Below, piece by piece: positions 46,783 to 57,540 of a stretch of DNA of 64,000 nucleotides. The stretch comes from Nectonema munidae (lineage: Eukaryota > Nematomorpha > Nectonematoida > Nectonematidae). Position 1 is the stretch's first letter. Each line of letters begins with the position of its first letter. The translations under genes and the position numbers were made by a program. Location of the stretch: positions 1 to 64,000 of the forward strand of contig JAUIRK010000861.1 of assembly GCA_030549495.1 (NCBI GenBank), written 5' to 3'. A model generated the notes under the pieces. The model had not been told where the DNA came from. It did not search any database and worked only from the letters and a program-made list of their open reading frames with translations.

Positions 46783-47904
46783 TGGGAAAAGACTAAAACT
46801 TTGATAGACATAGTGACATGTATTCCTGCATCTTTATTTGAAGCTGAGCATGAATTTTCATGGGAAGTTAAATCAAACCATCTTGCATGTTTGAAAATTA
46901 ATAGACTGGATGAACTGCTAGCTGTACGTCTACTGTCAATTCCAAATCAATTTATTCAAATGGAAATCTAGAAGCTGCTTTCGAGCTTTGGTAAGAAAAA
47001 AGAGTGCTATCAATCATCCGGGCACTCAAGTGTACGAACAAATTTGCTTGATGTCTTAGGGGTCATTCACAATTGACGTCAACATAGACTGGGAGGGAGG
47101 GGGAGGCTTCAAGTTGACAAAAGGTGGACAGGGGGGAGGGGGGTTTGGAAAAGTTGACATCAACATTATATATAGATTTCTCTTTTTCTCAGATCAGTAG
47201 ATTTCACAGTATCTTCTGCAAATCATAAAATATTTATATATTTTATCTATACCTTGGCCAAACTTCGGAGGCATTGCTATATAGTATTTAAAGTTAAAAA
47301 ATTTAAACGCTTATAGCTTTTTTAGGAGTATTTGAAAACTCACAAAACTTTACATAGCTGTCAAGATTTAAAAACTTTAACTTATATTAAAAGTTTGTTA
47401 AATTAAAAAAAAATAAAACCATCGTATCTCAAATGCAACGAACAAGGCAACTGGTGCAAAATAACAGCGTATGTATTACAGTTTTTGCGATGATATTTTT
47501 TTTATAGAACTAGTATCTCTTTTTAAAAAATTCACATCATTTCACAAAAAATAACAGCCATGATGTTTCGTTAAACTTTATATCATTTTATCTTTTTACA
47601 TAAAACAGAATCTCATTTTATCTTATAAAACAAAACTAAAAGAAGAAATTGGATAAAAATGCGACAATGAAATGAAAAATGTAATTAATTTTGAAAAATA
47701 CACTAAATTATATGCCTCCGAATAGTTTTTATATTATATACAAAGTAAAATTTTGAGGAGAAATCAATGAAATGGCTCCAAAGGACTACCCACTATGGAG
47801 TTATTAAAAAATATATATATATATAAATATTTAAAAAAAAAACAAATTAAACTTTCATAACTTGTAATTGTCCTAATATGACATTAACCGCATGTAGGAA
47901 ATCA

Positions 47905-49540
47905 CTAAGGGGGCTTATAACGTCCAGCAGGTTTTCTTTCGCGGGATGATTTTAGAACAGGTTTGAGTTCTTTTTTGTCGGCATTGATGACTTTGTTCCA
48001 CCTCCTTTCTGTGATCATCATAATTCGGTTCTTCAGGGATTGATATAACATCTTCAGAAGTTGGCTTTTCTTGTTCAGAACAATCAGAGTTGAGATTTTG
48101 TGCCAACTGCTTTTCACTATTTACTTGCCAATAAACGTCACCACTACTAGGAGCCGGAGCAAAGTCTCTGCATGGAGAAGAGAGCTCCCATCGAAGTTAG
48201 AAAATTTAAAGATTAAATCATGCGCTGAAACATTTGTTGAAGTATTAATTAAAGTCCTTATAGAATGTAACGCTTCGGGGATAGCATCTTCCCAGTGGAC
48301 TACATTTTAATTCCTAGATTTCAGAGTTAGTTGGATATATTTCCATATCGTTTCCACAAATCTCTCAGACTGACCATTTCCAGGCTGGTTTTAAGAAGTC
48401 GTTCTACTAGGTACAACATTATGAGATTTCAAGAAGTTACAAAACTGTTCACTCATGTATCCACTCCCACGATCAGAATGAACGTAATTTGGCAGTCCAC
48501 ATACGGAAAACAAACCGGTTAACTGCTTTATCATAGTAGTAGACGATATGTCAAGGCAAGGCAAAAGGGAATCGCGAAAACTCGTCGACAACCACCAGAA
48601 CACATTTATTATGCTTAGCAATAGGTAGTGGTCCTTTGAAGTCCAAATTGAGTCGCTCCCATGGCTTTGTAGCCTTTATCATTGTTTCTTCAACTTTTGT
48701 GAACCTTGGCTTGATCCAACAGCACATAGGACATTTGGAACATACTGACTTCTGCAACAAAAAATGATAAATTCTTAGTTCTGCAACCGCGTGACTTCAG
48801 GATGAGCTAATTTTGAATAAAGGAAAAGGTTTTCAATTGGATGGCAGGATGATTGGCATGAACAAAGTCTAGAGAGAGCGTCTGCCGCAACGTTCAACTT
48901 ACCGGGTTTATGTTCTATGTCAAAGTAATAACTGGAAAGTTCGAGTCTCCATCTTAAAATCTTCTCATTTTTGATTTTGTTAGTTTGTTTTTGTTTGAGC
49001 ATAAAAGAGACAGAATGAAAATTTTATCTAGTAGGTAATGCCGCCAGTGCTTCAGGGTCTCAATGATTGCGAGATCTTCTTTCTCTATGATGGAATATTT
49101 CTTCTCACTGCCTAAAAGAGTCTTTGAAAAGAAGGCGTCAGGTCGTCCTTCTTGATGGAGAACCGCTGATACGGTTTAATTGTTTGCGTCTGTTTTAACT
49201 TCAAAAGTAGTCTTACCATCTATAGCCCAAATTACAGAATTCAAAATCTTGTTTTTATTTCATTGAAAGCATCAATTTGTTCTTTACCAAGAGGAAAACT
49301 AGCACAAATTAGCGGGTTAATTAATTCAGAAAATTTATGAATCCATTTGGAATAATAACTGAACAAACCTTTAATTCTTTCTAATTCAATCGGTGTTTTG
49401 GCAACCTTAGCACTCGAAGGGACCTGATTCTTTCAGGATCAGGTCTTATTTGTCCATTTTCTATTAAACAACCAAAAAGGCAAAGAGAGCGAGTATTGAA
49501 AACACATTCTTGCTTATTTGGTAAGATTAAGCTTAGATTT
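47905..49540 (-). mobile_element. Ty3/Gypsy-type LTR retrotransposon fossil
   Basis: A minus-strand fragment of pol from a Ty3/Gypsy-like element. Recognisable parts in order are the end of the reverse transcriptase, RNase H (ending ADALSRL), the integrase zinc-binding region and the integrase core (LNLDFKGPLP), then a basic C-terminal tail. No long terminal repeats, gag or protease were found. It is clearly broken, with roughly half a dozen interruptions, and both ends are missing, so it is an old copy. It lies inside the TIR element 47059-50110 and was therefore either inserted into it or carried by it. Confidence 0.75.
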
Positions 49541-49990
49541 TCAAGCGAAAGTTGTTACATGCATTTTTGTTAATTCTGTTTTTAGGTTTTTATCACCTCC
49601 TGTTCCAATTAGTTCAACAACAGAAGGCTTAACTATAGACATGATAAACGGTCATTTTGGCTCACTATTTCACGCTCAGTTTATGAAAACTCTTGGATTA
49701 AGTAGATATTTCGATGAGTTCTGCCCTTCTTTGTAAAAATTGGATGCCGAAGGAAGAACTTTAATAGAACGCCGCAGTTGCTTGAAGTGTTGAAAGAACT
49801 TTTGTTCAATTAAAGAAAAAAACAAGCACTCATCATTATGCATCTTTAAACCCACACAAGCTCAAATAATTTTAGAAAATGAAAGGTACGAATAAGTTAA
49901 ATATGAAGATGAAAATTGTTTTGTGCTGAATATTTTTGATAGAATTTACCAAATATTTTCTACAAAATAAAAATTTTTCATCTTCTATTT
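49541..49990. other. Unassigned interior of the TIR element
   Basis: Contains a plus-strand open frame (49518-49736, 72 codons) with STTEGLTIDMINGHFGSLFH that I do not recognise. It may be a remnant of the element's own gene or of the sequence it captured. The rest is AT-rich. Confidence 0.3.
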
Positions 49991-50290
49991 TTTCTTAAAA
50001 GTTGATGTCAACTAAAAGTGGAAGGGAGTAAAGTAAAGACATTGGTTGACAATAGGGGGAGGGGGGCAAAATTTGACAATAATTGGTTGACGTTAATTGT
50101 GAACGACTCCTTATCAAATAAAGAAAAATCAGATGAAAACTTTTTTGAGGGAAGTGATTCAGTTTCCAATTCCATTTCTCCTATTGATGAAAGGGAGATT
50201 GATTGCTTTAAGGTGAAGAAAGAAAACTGGCCTAACTTAAAAGACGAAGAAGTAGAATATGATTTGTCTGAAGACTTGGAATTGTATTAA

Positions 50291-51950
50291 ATAAAAAGTA
50301 ATTATGTATTTAAGATTTTAAATTCAATAAACTATTTTGAAATATAAGATTTCATTTATACTTAAATATGATTAATTTCTAGAACTATTTTGAGATGTCC
50401 TCAGACTTAATTTTAAGTTAGTTTTAATCAAAGGTATTATAATTAAAATAATTAACTTTGAACTTTTGTTAAATTTTGAAATTATTTTGAAGAATCATAA
50501 AAAATCGACAATAGTCGTCAAAAACTTAATTTTTTTCGGTGGTATCTTTCATGAAAACTCTAATTTTTGGCGATGGAGCGCCAAAAAGCTTAGCGGAAAC
50601 ACTGCTTACGCCCCCAAAAAAGGTGTCTTAGAGCTTAGGGGCATGCATAAAATTGGCTATTTTCGGACTCACCCCCTCCTTTATACACGTGTACGTTTTG
50701 GGCTTTGGTAAGCTTCCACATTTCCCTCTTCCACTCATATAAAAAAAATTATTAAATAAGCATATATAAAATGTAAATATTGAATATAAAATATCTATAT
50801 TTAAATATAGAATAATATATAAGAAAATCCAATCAACGTAAAGGTAGCTAGTATAAGACGCTCCCTCCGAAATAAGTTTTCATAAGATTTTATATGAGAG
50901 CTCATTTAAACAAAATATAACATTAATTATAAATAAAAAATTAAATTTGATCAAAACCTCATCAGTTATCACACAGTTTAGTGTGAGGGTAAACTTATGG
51001 CACAGCTTACTACCCCCAAAAAAGTTGTCACAGTATATCTTACAGCCTTCATATATGTTTCTTTGTTGACAAAAAGGAAAAAGATCTTTATTCCTTGGTC
51101 TAATTTTGAATGGAAAGTTTTGGTACTTTTCCCACAATAAGGAACACTGTGTAGATAAACACCGCCACTAAGTCGTAAGGTCCATACTTTTTAGCCAAAC
51201 AAAAAAATTTCCAGAGATTTATTTAACTCAGAATTTAAGCGTTTTCTGAACTTTTCTATTGAAGAGAATTTCTTGTTGGTCTCGTCTTTGAATGTTTGCT
51301 AAACTTTTCAAAATTCCTGTTCTTGATGAAATCATTCATAATCCTCTTTTTTCAATTCGAAAAAGTTTCCCACCTTTATCATCTAAAATACTGTCTCATT
51401 CACACGAAGGAAAAAATGCATCAAATTCGATTCACATTTATAAAAAAATTTTGAGAATTGCTATATATTCACCTATTGGTATCTATCATAGTTATGGTAA
51501 CTCTAAATGTTTGAACATTTTCAGATCCTTGTTTTAGTCAATTAATGTTTCAAATATTAACTAATAAGATAAAGGTTTAAAGATTTTTGATTCACAATGT
51601 AGGAGCTTTTTCTTCAAGGTGAAAATGTTTTTTGAAAATCTCAATACTTCACAAAAATACGGTATATCTTCAGGTAGACAAGTTATACTTGTTTCTAAAA
51701 ACTATATAGCCCTTCCAAGGACTACTATATTGGCAAAATAAAAGAACTTTATTACGAGTTAATATTTCATTTTCTTATGATCACGTGTTTTCATTTCAAT
51801 GTGCCTTCAGTTCCCTTACTTCTCTCATACTCATTATTTGTACTATAATAAATAACGATTCTAAGAAAAAACTTTACAAATGATTTTTTGGAAAAAATTT
51901 ATTTTTACCAATTCGATTGACTGTAAAGTCCAAAAGGTGTACAGAAATGA
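50291..51950. other. Spacer, no supported gene
   Basis: Contains a more GC-balanced patch at 50570-50710 (GGCGATGGAGCGCC, ACGCCCCC) of repeat-like look, and short open frames without recognisable domains at 50880-51137 (minus) and 51292-51537 (plus). I see no start, splice or domain evidence for a gene. Confidence 0.45.
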
Positions 51951-51953
51951 AAA

Positions 51954-52066
51954 ACATGGACGATTCAACTATCGTAAAAATAGTATCAAAAAATGCAGCT
52001 AACGATTATAAAGGCACAAAGTTTGAAGGCATATAATTTAGCCAATTTTGTACAATAGAAGTTTTC
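51954..52066. repeat. Dispersed repeat D, diverged copy
   Basis: Shares ATGCAGCTA(A/G)CGATT, CACAAA(G/A)TTTGAAGG and AGCCAATTTTGTACAAT with copies at 60838 and 63131. The most diverged of the family in this window. Confidence 0.65.
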
Positions 52067-52189
52067 CCCGTCACTGATATGGTTACTGAATAAATTGGTC
52101 GTGAAATATTGTTGCTACTCGCTAAGAAATGGTGAACAGCATGACTTATTCAAACATTGCGCTGCCAACCATTTGTAGTTTGTACGCTT

Positions 52190-52241
52190 TTTAAAAGCCC
52201 CCCCCCCCCTATTGCGAACATACTTTATGAATGCCCCCTTA
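52190..52241. repeat. Solo TIR-like end with poly-C
   Basis: Ends ...TTATGAATGCCCCC next to TTA; on the other strand this is GGGGGCATTCATAAAGTATG, similar in style to the ends of the element 47059-50110. A run of 12 C precedes it. The opposite end was not identified. Confidence 0.5.
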
Positions 52242-52658
52242 GTAAATTTATAACAACATTATTATCTTGCAATCGTTATTATTTCTAATCTATCTTTCAA
52301 ATAGAGATCCTACCTCAATTTTGTTTTTGACAAGCCACGTTTTTTCAAGATATTCGAAAAAATTCAATTTGAAATGGTTCCATCAGATATTTTAGCTTTC
52401 TGAATACAACGTAACCTACTAAAAATAAATATAAAATGAAAATAAACTTACTTGAGAGGCGTTATGATGAGCAAGATCGTAAAACTTTTTTTCTAGATAG
52501 AGTGCACGTATAATATATAGATTTTGATTAAAAACTTTTTAAATTGTAGTTATCAGAAAAATCATCCTTGAATAATTTTTTAACACTTGATTATGTATTT
52601 CAGTCTTGTTAATGATCATCACAGTTAGCTACAGTAATTTCCTCAAAAGAAGAATGAA

Positions 52659-52960
52659 TTACGTCTTTGAGCTCTTTTTTGTTTTTTTAATAACTGAATA
52701 TTTCCAAATTGAAAAAATACCTTCAGTAGGATTTAAAAAAGGAAAATAATGAGGAAGATGGTTGATTTCGGTATGGAATTCCTTTATTTTTCCAGCTGAT
52801 TCTTTATAGTCATGGATTCTTGCATTATCCATTCTCATTTTTGGTTCATATATTTTCATTTCTTTACATTTCAACTGAACATTTTTTGAAATCTTCATCC
52901 GTAACTACATAGTTTTCTATGATATTTCTTTGAATATTCATTCATTGCAGCTCCCGACAA
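52659..52960 (-). pseudogene. IS630/Tc1-like transposase, DD34E C-terminal part
   Basis: Reads MRMDNARIHDYKESAGKIKE, then NHLPHYFPFLNPTEGIFSIW and a lysine-rich end at 52659. MDNxRIH holds the second catalytic Asp and LNPTE the Glu, 34 residues apart, the Tc1/IS630 spacing. HYFPFLNPTE replaces the usual PYSPxLNPIE. The frame is open from 52898 to the stop at 52659 (79 codons), and further matching residues are possible up to about 52960. The N-terminal helix-turn-helix and first Asp are not seen. No TA-flanked terminal repeats were found. Confidence 0.75.
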
Positions 52961-54279
52961 CGAACCTCATTTTTTTGCTACCTATTTTTTAAAGTTGAGT
53001 TATTTTAAGATTAAAAAAGATTTTTGGATTGAGTAAAATGTTTTTCACCTCATTTCGTTAGTACTTTCACGTGGTCTAAGCGACATGCCCTCAAGTTGAG
53101 TTCATTGAACGAAACTTGAACTAAAAATTTGATCTTTAATTTTTTTTCCATATGATGTAGGAATATTTTTTTAAAATTTCCTCATAGGATTAAAGTCTTA
53201 TTCAAAATCGCTTAAATTTTATTTTAAAATTTTCAAAAATATTTATTTTTGATATATTTTTTTAAATTTTTGTGTCAAAATTTACAAATTTTAATTTTGA
53301 AAGAAAACTTTATATGAGAAATTTAAAAAAAACATTTTTAACCATGCTTATCTTAAAGAGCATCCTTTTACCTACATTTTTCAATTATTTTTGGTTTTCA
53401 AAAAATTTATAAAAAATTTTATATAAGCTCCTGAACAATATGCACAATTTTGCTGTTTTCACTATATTTTAGCGTGTAAAATGAAGAATTGAATATTTTT
53501 TTCAATTTTTTTACATATTCATAAAATATATCTAATATTTTAACATACCACTGTGAAAAAATTTGGAAAAATTTTTTTTTATAAAACAAAATTAGGAATT
53601 TTTATTTTTAAGTAAAACAAAATTTTTCCTTACAAAATATTCGAAAAATTTCAAACTTATCCAATTTTCAATTTTATAGGAAATTTTATACTGATTACAA
53701 AAATATATAAAGATTTTAAATTATTTTTTTTATTATAATTCTTGATGAACTTGATAAAATGACAAAAATTCCAAATTTGGCAGCAAAAAAATAAGAAGTC
53801 ATTCGATTCATTTCAAATGAATTACATATTTGGAATCAGCGTATCAAACTCTATCAGAATGCGTTTTAAAATTTTTAATTTTTCGATTTTCAGGCCCTTT
53901 CAAACGGCCTCAAAATTATGACCTCACATATATTCAACAAAAAAGCAAGTTTTATACATTTTTAGAATCCTCTTATAATTCTGAATAACAATATTAACAT
54001 TATTCTACCATAAATCTTTTGGTTCAAAATTTTTATATATATATTTGTATATTTTGTATATGTATACGTGTATACTGTACTTATTTTAACGAATCAAAAA
54101 AATTCATTTGCATCAAAAACATTATACATTCTCAATATATCCAATAAGATAATAAATTTGTATGTTACTATTTCAAATCAATATTTTTAATAAAACAAGA
54201 TTCTTTATTAAAGTTGTTTTTTTAATTTATAAATTTTGTAATTTAGATTTATATAAAAAGTATCAATAAAAGGAAATTT
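52961..54279. other. Long AT-rich low-complexity spacer
   Basis: About 1.3 kb of strongly AT-rich sequence, without open frames, element ends or RNA genes that I can support. Confidence 0.55.
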
Positions 54280-54505
54280 TACAGTGCTTGGATGAAACCT
54301 GACATGACATATGGTTCTGAAACATGGACCATACGGTCATTAGATGAAGGTATTTTGACTAAAGTTGAAAGAAGCATGTCACGGAAAATTTGTGGAGTGA
54401 GGTTGGATGATAAATGAATGACTAAACAACCAATTGAAAAGGCTGGGGCTGAAAAATACAATTGTTGAAACTGTAAAAATGGAAAGTTGATTGGAACGGA
54501 AAGAC
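54280..54505 (+). pseudogene. LINE reverse transcriptase C-terminal fragment
   Basis: Reads YSAWMKPDMTYGSETWTIRS then LTKVERSMSRKICGVRLDDK and a stop. TYGSETW and the following RxMxRKxxGV are the conserved C-terminal motif of RTE-like LINE proteins. A 5'-truncated piece with no endonuclease or catalytic box, on the opposite strand to the larger LINE at 55250-57095. Confidence 0.7.
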
Positions 54506-54528
54506 GATGATGAAAGTATAAAACGAGC

Positions 54529-54790
54529 TTAGAAGTTTGAAGATCCCATTGTATCAAATATAGATATATTCTGTGCTACTGTTGCATCCATGGTCTTGAA
54601 TCGCTCTGTCATAGAAGCTTTCCAATCAGAGAGGATAATTATTCTATCCTTTTGGTAGCTTGTTTCCCCTGCTTCTACTCTTCCAAACTCGACTTCTCTG
54701 AAGACACAAATGGGAGACACTTCAGACAAAAAAGACTCTCAATCTCTGCTGGGTTATGTTCCAATTTGTTTAAAAGAGAAATAGCACGGT
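54529..54790 (-). other. Unassigned segment with less AT bias
   Basis: Holds a minus-strand open frame of 66 codons (SEVSPICVFREVEFGRVEAG...). The domain is not recognised. Adjacent at 54797 the motif ACTTTTTACCCAAATA recurs at 57092. It could be an exon of an unknown gene or part of a repeat. Confidence 0.25.
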
Positions 54791-54969
54791 AGGACTTTTT
54801 ACCCAAATATACCGAAACACACAAATATATTCTTTATTTACAAATAAAAACTTATAATTAAAAATAATATTAGATAAATGCTTAAAATATAAGATACACA
54901 GATATTTAAGTATGAACAAAGGCTGGAAATAAATTATTGTTATATTTTATGTCTCTCATTATATTGCCA

Positions 54970-55027
54970 GGCCACACATATTAGTAAGTATTTAAATTAA
55001 AAAATTATTTTGTGTTATCAAACTTAC
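54970..55027 (+). repeat. 58-bp inverted repeat, left copy
   Basis: Starts GGCCACACATATTAGTAAG and ends TGTTATCAAACTTAC. The reverse complement lies at 57483-57540 with two mismatches in 58. The pair encloses 2.57 kb containing the RTE-like LINE, a foldback element and a SINE. No target duplication flanks the pair. Confidence 0.85.
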
Positions 55028-55140
55028 AATCATAATAAAAAAAATTAAATACCTAACTATAAAATTAGCTATAATATATAATAAAATATTATTCTATATA
55101 GCTATTTTAAGTTTTTGTTTGCTAGCATATAGCCTTACAG

Positions 55141-55240
55141 CAGGGTCCGCGAACCATATTTATTTTGGGGGCTTGAGCCCCCCCCCCCTCCCCCATTATT
55201 GACCTGAGCCCGCCTCCCCCCATTTTTGACCTTCAGCAAA
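55141..55240. repeat. hAT-like end with poly-C
   Basis: Starts CAGGGTCCGCGAACC, a hAT-type terminal pattern, followed by TTGGGGGCTTGAGCCCCC and long C runs. No partner end found. Confidence 0.4.
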
Positions 55241-55315
55241 ATCTTTTATGTTGACAATTATCTTCGCTGTTCCATCTTACACCTTCCTTCTCATCTCCAT
55301 TGTGTTGTAACTCTT

Positions 55316-56650
55316 TCACAAAGCTTTTTTGAGCCCATCGATAAATTTCCTGGGTGGTATTCCTTTTCTTCCTTCCATCATTCTGTATGTACAAAGGCTT
55401 TCTAATCCATCTTTTCCATCAATATGGCCAGCAAATGTTAGCTGCCTTCTGTATATTATATACAAGAGTTCTCTTTTGGTTTCAACTCTCCATAGTACTT
55501 CTTCATTTGTAATTTTTTGGGTCCCATAGTAATTCTTCATTTGTAATTTTTTGGGTCCAAGCTATCCTTATCAATCTTCTCCATATTTTCATTTCAAACG
55601 CTTTCAACTTTTTTTGAGAGTTTTTGCTTATATTCCCGGTTTCGCATATGTATGTGAGTCTAGACCATATGTAGCATTTAACCTTTCTTTTTTTCATATT
55701 TAATGATAGTTTTGTATTTCTGAGCATTTTTTCAAACTTATTGATCGCACTATTAGCTATTGAAATTCTTCTTTTTATTTCTTTGTCACTCCTTCTATCG
55801 GAGGTGATTAAACTCCCTAAATATACAAACTGTTTCACTTGATCAATTATTTGGTCGTTGACCTTCATTTCTATCTTTGGATTATTCTCTTTTTTAGTAA
55901 CTATCATTGACTTTGTTTTCCTGAGATTAATTCTTATTCCCATCGTTTTACTTTGTATATTAACCTGTCGTATGAGGTGTTGGAGTTTATCCTTGCTGTC
56001 TGCAATTAATACAGTGTCATCTGCATACCTGATATTGTTAATGTTTTTCCGACCTATCTTTATACTTTCACCTTCTACGTTTCTCATCCCGACTTCAGCG
56101 TAAATATTAAACAGGTCTGGTGAAAGCAGGCAACCTTGCCTGACTCCTTTCTTCACATCAATCCATGATGTCATCTCCTCTCCAACTTTCACTGCTACTT
56201 TTTGCATTTTACAAACATTTTGTTTCATCTTCAAGTCTTTACCATCTATTCCAACGTTTTCTAAAATATTAAAAAGTTTTCTGTGATTCACTCAGTCAAA
56301 CGCTTTCTCACTTCTTTTTGAATTTGCATTACATTATCTATTATCCGGTTAAGAGTATATTGCATTTATTGTTCCTGAGTCTTTAACAAATCCAAACTGT
56401 TCTTTCGCTAATTCAAACCTTATTTTATTTTTTATTCTTTTATCTTCCATACAACTTTTGCAATATGATTTTTTATACTTATGGTTCTGTGTTGCTCACA
56501 TTTTAGAGTTCCTTCTATTTTTGGTATCCTAATCATCAGAGTTTCAAACATTTGTTTTGGCATCCTTCCATCCTCATATATTTTATTCGCTATTTCGGTG
56601 TTAATGTTTACTCCCTTCTCCCCCAATGCTTCAAGTACTTCTTTCGACAA
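55316..56650 (-). pseudogene. RTE-like reverse transcriptase
   Basis: Copies LINE RNA at the nicked target. Visible: MPKQMFETLMIRIPKIEGTL and CEQHRTIS (56560-56470), GVRQGCLLSPDLFNIYAE (56150-56095), RYADDTVLIADS with catalytic Asp pair (YADD 56026-56037), GIRINLRKTKSMIV, FVYLGSLIT of the thumb, RLTYICETGNISK, then WTQKITNEELLWD. The central frame is open from 56291 to 55503 (262 codons). At 55503 a duplicated TTCTTCATTTGTAATTTTTT unit (period 34) shifts frame, and the tail continues as ITNEEVLWRVETKRELLYII down to 55316. A frame change also lies near 56430-56300. The best match in style is RTE, by memory of the family; the clade is not proven. Confidence 0.8.
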
Positions 56651-56847
56651 TCCGTATGTTCCAACAGCTTTATTCCATACCTTATTTCTGAATCTCTTCT
56701 TTTAAGAACTTTTGTCCTTGTTCTTTTGTTTCTATTACTTGATTATTATCATTATCGTCTTCATCATCGTATAATTCTTTTATATATTCTTCATAATACA
56801 CACTACCCATAATCCTATGTTTCGAGAGCAGCCTAAAGAAAAAAAAC

Positions 56848-56985
56848 TAGCCGGTCCCGTGGTCGTTTCGAGCGAAGAGAATTTGAATTAGCAACTCAAT
56901 ATACACACTACCCAGAATCCTATGTTTCGAGCGCAGCGAGAAACACTGTTTCGAGCGAAGCGAGAAACGACCACGGGACCGGCTA
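56848..56985. mobile_element. Foldback element with 22-bp perfect inverted ends
   Basis: TAGCCGGTCCCGTGGTCGTT plus two bases at 56848-56869 is matched exactly by its reverse complement at 56964-56985. Total 138 bp. The interior has TTTCGAGCGAAG(C/A)GAG motifs in repeat. It interrupts the endonuclease region of the LINE. A 35-base segment of LINE linker (56797-56831) is present again inside it at 56902-56936, so capture or a local template switch is likely. TA at the very ends may be the target. Confidence 0.75.
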
Positions 56986-57219
56986 ATCCTACAATATCTT
57001 CCTGCTTCCCATTTCCAACTTTTGCATTTAAATCTCCCATTAGTATTATTATTTCATGTTCTTTACAACATTCTCCTTTTTCCGGATGAGACTTTTTACC
57101 CAAATACACTCAAACAGATGAAAACAAATTTAAATATTCAAAGAATATGGAAATATACATAGAGGAATGGTTCTCAGGATAAAACTAATATAAATTATTA
57201 AAATTTTATATTGAATTAT

Positions 57220-57366
57220 AAAGGTAAAGGTACCCCGGGGTGTTTTCATCGAGAAGGCACAATTGCGCCGCTTGTATCGAACTATGATGAAAGCAGGCTT
57301 GATGCGGAATCGAACCCAAGACCTTGAGTTATCGAATCCAGCATCTAACAAACCCTACTCACGCCC
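57220..57366 (-). repeat. tRNA-derived SINE, copy 3
   Basis: Best preserved of the three copies. Minus strand: GGGCGTGAGTAGGGTTTG, A-box region GTTAGATGCTGG, canonical B box GGTTCGATTCC, then a body with GCGCAATTGTGCCTTCTCG. About 147 bp. It lies inside the 58-bp inverted-repeat block and just upstream of the LINE. Confidence 0.85.
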
Positions 57367-57482
57367 CCATATAAAAAATATAAAAAATTAATCTATTTTT
57401 TTTAATTAAAATTGTTTATATTATAATAATAACTTAAAATATAATAATTATTTATAAATAATAATATAATTATTTTATAATA

Positions 57483-57540
57483 GTAAGTTTGATAACACAA
57501 AATATTTTTTTAATTTAAATAATTACTAATATGTGTGGCC
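57483..57540 (-). repeat. 58-bp inverted repeat, right copy
   Basis: Reverse complement of 54970-55027 with two mismatches. The sequence outside (GATCCGC) does not match the left flank, so this is not a simple recent insertion with a target duplication. Confidence 0.85.

Larger units (their letters stand above)
47059..50110. mobile_element. 3.05-kb TIR transposon, TTA target (PIF/Harbinger-like)
   Basis: The left end GGGGTCATTCACAATTGACG and the reverse complement of the right end GGAGTCGTTCACAATTAACG are terminal inverted repeats, followed on both sides by GTTGACATCAAC about 90 bases inside, so the inverted ends extend over roughly 105 bp. TTA lies on both sides (47056-47058 and 50111-50113). 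A 3-bp TWA duplication is the PIF/Harbinger habit, but no PIF transposase was recognised, so the family is inferred. The interior is mostly a Ty3/Gypsy fossil. G-rich tracts (GGGAGGGAGGGGG near 47091) are part of the ends. Confidence 0.75.
46783..50290 (+). pseudogene. hAT transposase C-terminus split by a transposon
   Basis: The readable parts are 46783-47058 and 50114-50290, with a 3.05-kb element between. The first part has LIDIVTCIPASLFEAEHEFS and INRLDELLAVRLLSIPNQF, the hAT dimerisation domain; one TAG stop follows QMEI near 46970, after which the same frame runs on through SSVRTNLLDVL to the insertion. Beyond the element the same frame resumes SNKEKSDENFFEGSDSVSNS and ends EDLELY, stop at 50290, followed by AATAAA. 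Removing the insert and one TTA gives an uninterrupted join (LLDVL-SNKEK). Besides the insert, only one stop damages the visible frame, but the N-terminal two thirds are lost. Confidence 0.7.
55250..57095 (-). mobile_element. RTE-like LINE, 5'-truncated, interrupted
   Basis: Minus-strand LINE missing most of its endonuclease. Readable order: endonuclease end (EIIILMGDLNAKVGNGKQED, about 57060-57000), an inverted-repeat insert (56848-56985), linker (MGSVYEEYIKELYDDEDD), reverse transcriptase, and a C-terminal arginine-rich part ending near 55316. The start is cut near 57095. Other damage includes a 34-bp tandem duplication at about 55500-55567 that shifts frame. A polyA-like tail was not identified. 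The long open central frame suggests that it is not very old. Confidence 0.85.

Noticed and set aside
54797-57106. ACTTTTTACCCAAATA repeated in direct orientation as possible LTRs
   Set aside because: Similarity ends after about 20 bases, and no retroelement structure lies between.
32887-57366. tRNA genes
   Set aside because: B boxes and partial A boxes are present, but there is no complete cloverleaf or acceptor stem; these are SINEs.
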